From the NCBI RefSeq assembly GCF_009363055.1, contig NZ_CP045292.1:1612001-1676000 (forward strand): a stretch of DNA of 64,000 nucleotides. Reading direction: 5' to 3'. Both the position numbers and the translations under genes were made by a program. This stretch comes from Flavobacterium haoranii (GTDB lineage: Bacteria > Bacteroidota > Bacteroidia > Flavobacteriales > Flavobacteriaceae). Positions within the stretch are counted from its first letter, which is position 1, and each line of letters begins with the position of its first letter. Below, piece by piece: positions 54,947 to 62,297 of the stretch. The notes under the pieces are model-generated. The model saw nothing but the letters and a program-made list of their open reading frames with translations. It had not been told where the DNA came from and ran no database searches.

Positions 54947-55055
54947 TATTAAAACTTTCTACGGGTCTGTGATAGCCCATTACTCGTGTGTAGACCAAAC
55001 ATTTGGTTCTTTTTTCATTGTATTGAAGCAAAGCTTCAGTGGTTTGTGTTTGCAT
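54891..55055 (-). CDS. Separate NrdD C-terminal peptide carrying the glycyl-radical motif
   Basis: ATG 55055 opens a 54-residue frame: MQTQTTEALLQYNEKRTKC, then VYTRVMGYHRPVESFNIGKK and GEHKQRTHFRECKS. R-V-x-G-Y followed by F-N-x-G-K is the glycyl-radical loop found at the extreme C-terminus of NrdD; E. coli Gly681 sits in the same motif. Here it overlaps the end of nrdD by 20 bases in the +1 frame and overlaps nrdG by 56 bases. Joining it to nrdD needs one base removed or two added, unlike the single-base losses elsewhere, so a genuine split is possible. Confidence 0.7.
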   Translation of the reverse strand: MQTQTTEALLQYNEKRTKCLVYTRVMGYHRPVESFNIGKKGEHKQRTHFRECKS

Positions 55056-57152
55056 AATAAGTTGTATTTAAGGTTACTAATAATTCTTCGTCGCATTTTG
55101 GACAATATTCGTGTTCGCCATTCAAATAGCCGTGTTTCGGACAAACGCTGAAAACTGGGGTTACCGTGATGTAAGGCAATTTAAAATTCGTAATCACTTT
55201 TTTAATGAAATTACGACACGCTTCTACCGAACTCAATTTTTCATTCATATACAAGTGTAAAACTGTTCCTCCAGTGTATTGACATTGTAAATTGTCTTGT
55301 AATAACAAAGCTTCGAAAGGATCCTCGGTGTAATCAACTGGCAATTGCGAACTGTTTGTATAGTAAATATTTTCGCCTTCTCCCGCTTGAATAATATCGG
55401 AATAACGTTTTTTATCTTCTTTAGCAAAACGATATGTAGTTCCTTCTGCTGGAGTTGCTTCTAAGTTGTATAAATTGCCTGTTTCTTCTTGATAATTTCT
55501 CATTTTGGTTCGAATGTGTTCCAAAATTTCGGTTGCGAATGCCATTCCGTAATCCGAAACGATATCTTCTTTTCCATCGGTGAAATTTTGAATCATTTCG
55601 TTAATTCCGTTCACACCAATTGTAGAAAAGTGATTTCTGAAATGAGGCAAATAACGTTTGGTATACGGAAATAATCCTCTATCATACATTTCCTGAATGA
55701 AAACGCGTTTTTTCTCTAAAGTTGCTTTCGAAATTTCTAACAAACGATCTAAATCGGAATATAATTTGGCTTTATTGCCTTTGTTCAAATAACCCAAACG
55801 CGCCATATTAATAGTTACGACACCGATACTTCCGGTCATTTCTGCACTTCCGAATAAACCGTTTCCTCTTTTTAATAATTCGCGTAAATCGAGTTGGAGA
55901 CGGCAGCACATGCTTCGTACGGCATTCGGTTTGTAAGCATTTGGATTTTCAACTTTATTGCCGTTTTCATCATATGTATATTGACTTCCGATGAAATTCT
56001 GGAAATAAGACGAACCAATTTTCGCTGTATTTTCAAAAAGAATATCGGTGTTTTCTCCGTACCAATCAAACTCTTCAGTAATATTAACTGTTGGTATAGG
56101 GAAGGTAAACGGTTGTCCATGCGCATCGCCTTCGGTCATAACCGTATAATAGGCTTTGTTGATGAGATTCATTTCTTTTTGAAAATGTTCGTAACGCATT
56201 TCGGTTATGTCTGAAACGCCTCTTTCTTTGGCTCTTTTTATAAAATCTTCTGAAGTATTGCCCTTGAAAAGATGCTGTTCGTTTCGAGTTGGGATTTGCT
56301 CTTTTAAGTCGTCAGGAACTACCCAATCTAAAGTAATATTCGTAAACGGCGATTGTCCCCAACGTGCTGGGACATTCAAATTGTAAACAAAACTTCGAAT
56401 CGCTTTTAAAACATCCTCATACGATAAATTATCTTTGAAAACATAAGGCGCCAAATACGTATCAAATGAACTAAACGCTTGAGCTCCGGCCCATTCGCTT
56501 TGTAAAATTCCAAGGAAATTCGCCATCTGTCCTAATGCTTCTCTAAAATGATTAGGAGGACGACTTTCCACTCGGCCACGAACACCGTTAAACCTTCATT
56601 TAATAAAACGCGCAAACTCCAACCCGCACAATAACCTGTCAAGCAATCTAAATCGTGAATGTGAATATCGCCATTACGATGCGCATAGCCTTCCTCTTTC
56701 GAATAAACTTTGTCTAACCAATAATTCGCAATGATTTTTCCAGCGACATTATTGACTAAACCTGCGTTGGAATACGAAGTATTAGCGTTGGCATTGATGC
56801 GCCAATCGGTTTGGTTGGTGTATTCTTCTATGGTTTGAGTGCTACCGACATAAGTGGTATCGTCATTTAATCCTAAAACGTGTTCGCGCTGCAGTTTTCG
56901 AGTATGACGGAACAACATGAAAGAACGCATCACTTCATAATGACTGTATTCGTAAAGCGTTTTTTCAATCTTATCTTGAATATCTTCAACTGCCCAAGTG
57001 TCCTCATGCGATAACAGTTGGAACACCGTTTCAATAACTTTTAGATTTAAAGTTTCGCTTACACTGGCAAAAGCTTTTGTGATGGCTTCTTCTATTTTGA
57101 AAGGTTCAAATGGTAAATACGTGCCATTTCTTTTGATTACAAATTTGTTCAT
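55036..57152 (-). CDS. nrdD: Anaerobic ribonucleoside-triphosphate reductase NrdD, one frameshift, radical-Gly domain missing from this frame
   Basis: Residues 2-90 are an ATP-cone (FVIKRNGTYLPFEPFKIEEAI). The catalytic barrel contains the active-site Cys region CLTGYCAGWSLRVLL. The frame breaks near 56588-56592: one extra A in GGTTTAAC restores LNGVRGRVESRPPNHFREALGQ. The rest has NEWAGAQ-like SEWAGAQAFSSFDTYLAP and ends with a zinc site, SVCPKHGYLNGEHEYCPKC. The total is about 705 residues. It makes dNTPs without oxygen. The essential glycyl-radical loop is encoded in the overlapping frame 54891-55055. Confidence 0.9.
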
Positions 57153-57180
57153 ACTGCTGAATTTTAATTGTGGTATTTAA

Positions 57181-57213
57181 CAAATTTAAATATTAAAAAG
57201 ACTTTTTAGTCTT
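57181..57213 (-). promoter_or_regulatory. nrdD promoter and adjacent inverted repeat
   Basis: On the minus strand TAAATTTG (57188-57181) is a consensus -7 element 29 bases before the nrdD ATG. Just upstream AAGACT-TTTT-AGTCTT (57198-57213) is a perfect inverted repeat that could be an operator. It is not the CRP/FNR-type box and does not match the NrdR box I know. Confidence 0.6.
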
Positions 57214-57491
57214 GTTTGAATAAATAGTAATCAACAATTTAAACTTAAATTTTGTTAATAAATATATTTAATACGATTTTAATTAGTAAATTATTTATTC
57301 AAAAGCTATAAACTTGTTATTTTGAATTAAATAAATTAGCTTCAAAATTTAAATAGTTGTAAAGCTAAGTAGTCAGTATGAAATTATTTAGGAGATTTTT
57401 TAACTTATTTTATCAAAAACTTAGGAAAAAATATAACTTTATAAGAAGTGATTGCTAATAGGTATTATGATTTTATTTAAAAATATAATTA
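57214..57491. other. Non-coding AT-rich gap marking entry into the accessory region
   Basis: From the nrdD promoter to the XRE gene there is no convincing gene. A 26-residue basic frame (57378-57458, MKLFRRFFNLFYQKLRKK then YNFIRSDC) is noted but unsupported. Base composition becomes more AT-rich than in the nrd genes. Confidence 0.4.
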
Positions 57492-57728
57492 TTAACTATT
57501 TGAAACCAATTTTTCAAAATCTACTTCAAATAATTCCGCAAATTTTATAATAGTAGATAATTTTGGCTCCTGAAGCCCCTTTTCATATTTTCTAATATTT
57601 TCCCTATCAATTCCTAAAGCAGCTCCCACATCCATCTGTGACATCTTCCTTTCTAAGCGTAATTCTTTTATTCGTTTGCCAAATAAAACTACAATTTCAG
57701 GTATTGGATTTTTTCTTGTTCTAGACAT
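57492..57728 (-). CDS. XRE-family HTH regulator
   Basis: ATG 57728 (MSRTRKNPIPEIVVLFGKR) gives 78 residues that are almost entirely a Cro/C1-type HTH: IKELRLERKMSQMDVGAALGIDRENIRKYEKGLQEPKLSTIIKFA split over residues 19-63. An earlier frame start at 57752 has no better signal. It is divergent from two unknown genes and may regulate them, as in mobile-element or defence modules. Confidence 0.85.
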   Translation of the reverse strand: MSRTRKNPIPEIVVLFGKRIKELRLERKMSQMDVGAALGIDRENIRKYEKGLQEPKLSTIIKFAELFEVDFEKLVSNS

Positions 57729-57836
57729 AGAACAAAAATCAACAAAAAACATTGTTTACAAGTGATTGTATTTTAGGGGTTGTTTGCAAGGCATTTTTTA
57801 TTATATTTGAAAATATAAACTTCAAATATTTTCATC

Positions 57837-58355
57837 ATGTTAGAATTTATTCACATTAATTACAAAATAGTAGAACCCATAATTAATCAAATCTTATTTG
57901 ACAAATTTGATGAACCAAAATTTGAAAATGGAAAAGCAGATTTATGTAAAGGTTTTCTAGATACAAAGAAGAATACTAAAGCTGATTTTACATTGGTTGA
58001 AACATATATAAATGATCATTCAGAAAGTATTTTAAAGGATTTTGATCTAAACGATCGATATACAGTAATCCAAATTATTTTAAGTAATGATGCATTTATT
58101 GGAACTATGATTTATGATGTACAGCATGGAGTTTCTAATTATGATATCAATTATATTTCAGCAATTAGAAATGGTATAATGGATAAAATTGCAGAATATT
58201 ATACTCAAAATGATGTCAATTATTTCGTTAAAAAGTTTTTCGCTATCTTTTTATCAGACCTATTTTTAACTAACTTTATAAATGATAGCGAAATCACTGA
58301 GAATGAATATTTAGATATACTTTCCCAGTGCACAAGAGACAAAACTTTGGTTTAA
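57837..58355 (+). CDS. Unknown accessory protein, 172 residues
   Basis: A mostly helical, acidic soluble protein (MLEFIHINYKIVEPIINQ start; KADFTLVETYINDHSESILKDF in the middle). No signal peptide, membrane helix or catalytic motif can be seen. It is followed 16 bases later by another unknown acidic protein of similar size; the two may be a co-evolved pair. Divergent from the XRE regulator. Confidence 0.65.
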   Translation: MLEFIHINYKIVEPIINQILFDKFDEPKFENGKADLCKGFLDTKKNTKADFTLVETYINDHSESILKDFDLNDRYTVIQIILSNDAFIGTMIYDVQHGVSNYDINYISAIRNGIMDKIAEYYTQNDVNYFVKKFFAIFLSDLFLTNFINDSEITENEYLDILSQCTRDKTLV

Positions 58356-58371
58356 TATTAAGTTGAAACAT

Positions 58372-58920
58372 ATGATTACGGTAGATGAAAAATTAATTGT
58401 TACTAAACAGATTAATGAAGTATTATGTAGATACGCAAAAAGAAATTTAATAAAAGAGTTTCTATTCACTTTTTCATTTCCCAATTGTTCTAAAGAAAAT
58501 TCAAAACTTAAAGCAAAACATATTAATCCATTACTAGAAACAATATATTATTACCAAGGAGATATTTATCCAGACACTTTAGTAGAAGTTGAAAATTATA
58601 TTAATACATTTTTAAATGAATTAGATGAAAATGATTTAACAGCACTTCAGTTTTTAACTTTAAATGAAAACTACCTAATTCATATTGATGATTTTGAAAA
58701 TGAAGATGGCTCTAAATACACTAAAGAAGAGTTCGAAGAAAAGCTAGGAAGATATTTTGCTCATAAGTTATATGAGCCTGAAAAAAACGGTTTGAATGAA
58801 GAGCTACAAGAAATGTTACAAAATCAAATTTCAAGATTAGCAAACGAAATTGATTTAAGCGTTCTAAACAAAGAATCAATTTCAGAAATCTTAGATGCAA
58901 TAGAACTAATTACAGAGTAA
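58372..58920 (+). CDS. Unknown accessory protein, 182 residues
   Basis: ATG 58372 (MITVDEKLIVTKQINEVLCRY) is preferred over an upstream TTG at 58363. The protein is acidic and helical, with NFENEDGSKYTKEEFEEKL near the middle and a C-terminal helix SRLANEIDLSVLNKESISEIL. No domain is recognised. Same strand and close spacing to the previous gene. Confidence 0.62.
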   Translation: MITVDEKLIVTKQINEVLCRYAKRNLIKEFLFTFSFPNCSKENSKLKAKHINPLLETIYYYQGDIYPDTLVEVENYINTFLNELDENDLTALQFLTLNENYLIHIDDFENEDGSKYTKEEFEEKLGRYFAHKLYEPEKNGLNEELQEMLQNQISRLANEIDLSVLNKESISEILDAIELITE

Positions 58921-59396
58921 TTTCCTATTCGTTTTAAATACAATCAAATGACCAAAACTGAGGAACTCCAAACTTTCGGGTTGTCATGAAGCAAGCCATG
59001 TTTTCGCTAGCGAAAACGTGCTCCCTTCAGTCGCAGGCTTGGCAGGGTTGCACCCCACACCCCAATATTTTTAACTTCTATAAATTCAAACAAGTAGATG
59101 TTGAATTTTCGCTGTTTACATTTTGAAATTAGATACTATTTTCATTTCAATTAAAAAAAATCAGAAAAAAATTATTTGATTTTTACAAGGTTTTATTTAC
59201 ACACTTTTATCTAGTGCTTATTCCTAAATAATTGATGCTTAATTCTTTATTTAAAAAGTATGTCTTTATGCTTTTAAAAGATATATAAATATTATTTATA
59301 TTTTAATTTTTTTATAAACATTTTATATATATGTATTTGATTTTCAGGTTTTTATATTTAAAATAATTATTTATTTTTGATTTAAAATCTATTTAT
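58921..59396. other. Non-coding region with a GC-rich island and an 18-bp palindrome, candidate oriT
   Basis: About 475 bases without a gene. The stretch 58970-59065 is clearly richer in G and C than its surroundings and contains the perfect palindrome GTTTTCGCTAGCGAAAAC (59000-59017) followed by a GGGTTGCACCCCACACCCC run (59045-59063). The rest, 59090-59396, is extremely AT-rich. Because a MobC/relaxase pair lies 1.7 kb downstream, a transfer origin or a replication-related site is possible. Confidence 0.4.
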
Positions 59397-60164
59397 ATGC
59401 ATGTAAAATTATTAGAAAGTAAAGACTACAATCGAGTTAGTTATAATGAAATTTCAACTCGATTAAAAGAGCAAAATTCAACCTCAATTCGATTGAATTT
59501 GGATGAGTTGAAATCTATTATTTCATTAATTTTTTCTTCACAATTTCATTTTTTAGAAGATAGGGAAAAATGGGATGAACTTAACGATTTTATTGCTTCT
59601 GAAAGATCTGAAATAATGAATACCACCAGAGACTTCGGAAGACAAATATTAGAAAATCTTGACGGCTTTAAAAAGGATTGGCTGGAATCTTTTGCAGAAA
59701 TGAAATATGATCCAAATTATGTTTTCAATCATCCAGAAATACATGAATTCATATCCGTTGCCATGTTAGATTATATGCCAATTAGAAGTTTTGAATATGG
59801 TGAACTTTTTATAAAAAATTTTTCTAATGTCATTATAGATGGTAGAGAATTAAACTTTTATGGTACTAAAATTCAAAATGCTTTGAAGAAAGAAGAAGAT
59901 CCTATGGAGAAAATAGCGCAACAAATAATGAAGGCAGATGACTATAATTTTCCACTTTCGGAACAGTTTTTAATTGGGTTGTCCTTAAAAGAAAGATTGA
60001 CAAATTCAAAGGGTAATAAAATGGAATACGGTTTGGTAACTAATGTAGCTAGAGAAAAAATGCATAAGCTAATAATCAATCAAAATGTATACAAAAAGAT
60101 CCTAAATAAATCTTTCACGCTACGTTGGAACAACAATAAAGGTATGGGAGGGCCAAAATTATAA
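59397..60164 (+). CDS. Unknown accessory protein, 255 residues
   Basis: A soluble protein with an N-terminal LESKDYNRVSYNEISTRLKEQ, aromatic-rich middle (FLEDREKWDELNDFIASERSE) and a C-terminal basic region (VYKKILNKSFTLRWNNNKGMGGPKL). No recognised domain. Its stop TAA shares one base with the next ATG (60164), so the two are coupled. It sits within the mobilisation region and may be element cargo. Confidence 0.65.
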   Translation: MHVKLLESKDYNRVSYNEISTRLKEQNSTSIRLNLDELKSIISLIFSSQFHFLEDREKWDELNDFIASERSEIMNTTRDFGRQILENLDGFKKDWLESFAEMKYDPNYVFNHPEIHEFISVAMLDYMPIRSFEYGELFIKNFSNVIIDGRELNFYGTKIQNALKKEEDPMEKIAQQIMKADDYNFPLSEQFLIGLSLKERLTNSKGNKMEYGLVTNVAREKMHKLIINQNVYKKILNKSFTLRWNNNKGMGGPKL

Positions 60165-60649
60165 TGGACTTAGTAACACTTTTTGAAGTTTTAAAAAAAT
60201 ATGATGTAGAATATCATTCAATAATTAATGGTGATTCTTCGTTTAACTTAAAACTTCTTCAAAAATTTCTTTCAGAACTTAAAGATGCTGCAAACAGGCT
60301 TGACGGTTTTACTATTAAATCATTTTTATCAAGACGAAGAGCTCTTGTTGTTATACTTCAAGAACGATATTATAAATTAAAAAGCTACGATAAAGAACAG
60401 ATAGTTTTTAACGATATTGAAGAAGAAGCTAAACGAAGGTTTAAGATAAAAAACAGAGCTAAATCAAAATTTAATACGCCACAAGTGACACATCCAAAAA
60501 ATCCATTAAATTATTATGGTAATGATAAGAATTCCTTAAATGAATATCGAGAAACAATAGGATTACTAGCAAGTATGCCAGATTTTTATATTGTAGGTGA
60601 TGAAGCTCAAGATGACATTAAAAAACTTTATCATAGAATAGAGGAATAG
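60164..60649 (+). CDS. Unknown accessory protein, 161 residues
   Basis: A helical, basic-then-acidic protein (LVTLFEVLKKYDVEYHSII; FLSRRRALVVILQERYYKLKS; YHRIEE at the end). No known motif. Translationally coupled to the preceding gene and followed by a palindrome and a terminator before mobC, so it ends its own transcription unit. Confidence 0.62.
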   Translation: MDLVTLFEVLKKYDVEYHSIINGDSSFNLKLLQKFLSELKDAANRLDGFTIKSFLSRRRALVVILQERYYKLKSYDKEQIVFNDIEEEAKRRFKIKNRAKSKFNTPQVTHPKNPLNYYGNDKNSLNEYRETIGLLASMPDFYIVGDEAQDDIKKLYHRIEE

Positions 60650-60657
60650 AATTTGAC

Positions 60658-60673
60658 GTACAAACATCTGTAC
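60658..60673. promoter_or_regulatory. Inverted repeat upstream of mobC, operator or oriT candidate
   Basis: GTACA-AACATC-TGTAC, a perfect 5-bp inverted repeat followed by CGGCAACTATAGTATAC. Transfer origins of mobilisable elements are often directly upstream of mobC. Confidence 0.4.
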
Positions 60674-60697
60674 GGCAACTATAGTATACAAATGATA

Positions 60698-60745
60698 GCC
60701 CATTTAAATTTGTTCTAACGAATGAATTTAGATGGGTTTTCTTTT
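60698..60745 (+). terminator. Terminator before mobC
   Basis: CCCAT plus TAAATT (60699-60710) pairs with AATTTA plus ATGGG (60725-60736), followed by TTTTCTTTTT. Confidence 0.75.
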
Positions 60746-60789
60746 TCATGTTATTGCTATCGAAAACCTGAAATTTTAAAACTAATAGT

Positions 60790-61128
60790 ATGGCAAGACC
60801 AAAATCTGATGTAGAAAATTTAAGAGTATTTCAGGTCAATATCCGCCTGACTTTTGATCAGCAAATTCTGATTGAAAGTCTAGCTCAAACCTACGGTCTA
60901 TCTGTTGTGGAATATGTTCGAAAAAGAGCATTGAATAAACAGTTACCCAAGCATGCTTTGTCTCCAATTAATCGTGAGTTATTGATTGAACTTAGTCGCA
61001 TTGGAAATAATGTAAATCAGCTAGCGAAAAAAAGCAATCAAAACTTTTTGGATAAATACGTGTTCAATCGTGATTTAAGAGAATTGAAAGAAATTTTAAA
61101 TCAAATTAAAACAGAACTTTTAGAATGA
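60790..61128 (+). CDS. mobC: Relaxosome accessory protein MobC
   Basis: The 112-residue protein has the MobC ribbon-helix-helix-like N-terminus (FQVNIRLTFDQQILIESLA, SVVEYVRKRAL) and the conserved ELSRIGNNVNQLAKKSNQ. It binds near oriT and helps the relaxase open the strand. Its stop overlaps the relaxase ATG as ATGA. Confidence 0.9.
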   Translation: MARPKSDVENLRVFQVNIRLTFDQQILIESLAQTYGLSVVEYVRKRALNKQLPKHALSPINRELLIELSRIGNNVNQLAKKSNQNFLDKYVFNRDLRELKEILNQIKTELLE

Positions 61129-62051
61129 TAGCAAAACAAGGAAAGGGCAAGGATTTTTTTCATGTTTTGAAATATAATCAAGGTAAAGTCAAAAAAGGTT
61201 TTGGAGTTGTTTTAGAGACTAACTTAGCTTCAGATAAAGTAGTTATGCAAACAAAAGAATTTAATGTAGTTCGACAATTACGACCAAATTTATCTAAAGC
61301 AGTTTATCATACATCGCTTAGTTTACCCTATACCGATTCGCTTTCAGATAAGGGATTCACAGACCTAGCTCGAGAGTATTTAGAAGGAATGGGGTTTGAC
61401 GATAATCAATACATCATTTACAAACACACCGACCAAGATCATGCCCATGTTCATATTGTGGCGAATCGCGTGAAGTTCTCTGGTGATGTAGTAAGTGATT
61501 CACAAGATTATAAACGAAGTGAAGCATTGGTAAGAAAGTTGGAGTTGAAATACAACTTAACTGTTTTAGAAAAAAATAAAGAATCGAATGTACTTTCTAA
61601 AGGAGAGATTGAAAAGTGTTTACGAACAGGCGAAGTTCCTGAAAGATTAGAACTTCAAAGAATCATAAATGAAATTATAAAACATAATCTCTCCATTTTT
61701 GAATTTGAGAAGAAGCTTAAAGAGAAAAAAGTCAATATAAAACTTAATGCGAGCCTAGAGGGAAAAATATCAGGTATTTCCTTTGAGTACAAAGGAAAAA
61801 CATACAAGGGAAGTCATGTAAATCGTAACAACCTATCATGGAATAAACTTAAAACAAAATTATATGAACAAAACAGAATCGATCCAGTTATTCTCAAAAA
61901 TACTGGAAGAATTAAAGAAAATCAACGAGAAACAACAAGATTTGTCCAATCAGTTAACAGAAACAGCCAAAGTTTTAATCAAGAATCAACACATACTTTT
62001 AAAGAAAATCGAGGAAATGAAATAAAGAAAAATCCTAGACCAAGACGATAA
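61125..62051 (+). CDS. mobA: MobA/relaxase-family protein (MOBP-type)
   Basis: The 308-residue relaxase has the catalytic N-terminal half: MIAKQGKGKDFFHVLKYNQG, and the three-His metal motif HTDQDHAHVHIVANRV (about residues 104-119). The C-terminal tail is basic and low in complexity. It nicks DNA at oriT to start transfer. No transfer (mating-pair) genes are in the window, so the element is mobilisable rather than self-transmissible as far as can be seen. Confidence 0.92.
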   Translation: MIAKQGKGKDFFHVLKYNQGKVKKGFGVVLETNLASDKVVMQTKEFNVVRQLRPNLSKAVYHTSLSLPYTDSLSDKGFTDLAREYLEGMGFDDNQYIIYKHTDQDHAHVHIVANRVKFSGDVVSDSQDYKRSEALVRKLELKYNLTVLEKNKESNVLSKGEIEKCLRTGEVPERLELQRIINEIIKHNLSIFEFEKKLKEKKVNIKLNASLEGKISGISFEYKGKTYKGSHVNRNNLSWNKLKTKLYEQNRIDPVILKNTGRIKENQRETTRFVQSVNRNSQSFNQESTHTFKENRGNEIKKNPRPRR

Positions 62052-62064
62052 TTAAACAAAAACA

Positions 62065-62247
62065 ATGAAAGCCGAAACAGCATACAACGTAATACAAGCA
62101 CTTCCTCAACAGGAAGTCGAAAGGCTGTATAAAATGTTGGGTGTTGTTTCAGCTTCTTTTACTACAACAAAAAAAGCTAAAAAGAAACCGCTAATCTCCG
62201 ATGCGGAAGCTACTGAATATCTTTTGAGGAAATTGAGGAAACTATAG
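62065..62247 (+). CDS. Small basic protein accompanying the relaxase
   Basis: A 60-residue protein: MKAETAYNVIQALPQQEVERL then KKAKKKPLISDAEATEYLLRKL. A helical start, a Lys-rich centre and a C-terminal helix are visible. It follows the relaxase by 13 bases. Small proteins of this type are familiar next to Bacteroidota relaxases, but the function is unknown. Confidence 0.7.
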   Translation: MKAETAYNVIQALPQQEVERLYKMLGVVSASFTTTKKAKKKPLISDAEATEYLLRKLRKL

Positions 62248-62297
62248 TATTCATTTTTTAGTTTAATAATCTTCTTAAATAGTTTGCATTTTAGAAT

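Noticed and set aside
57378..57458. 26-residue basic peptide (MKLFRRFFNLFYQKLRKK start)
   Set aside because: Looks like a possible toxin or leader peptide, but it has no clear ribosome site or promoter and could be chance in AT-rich DNA.
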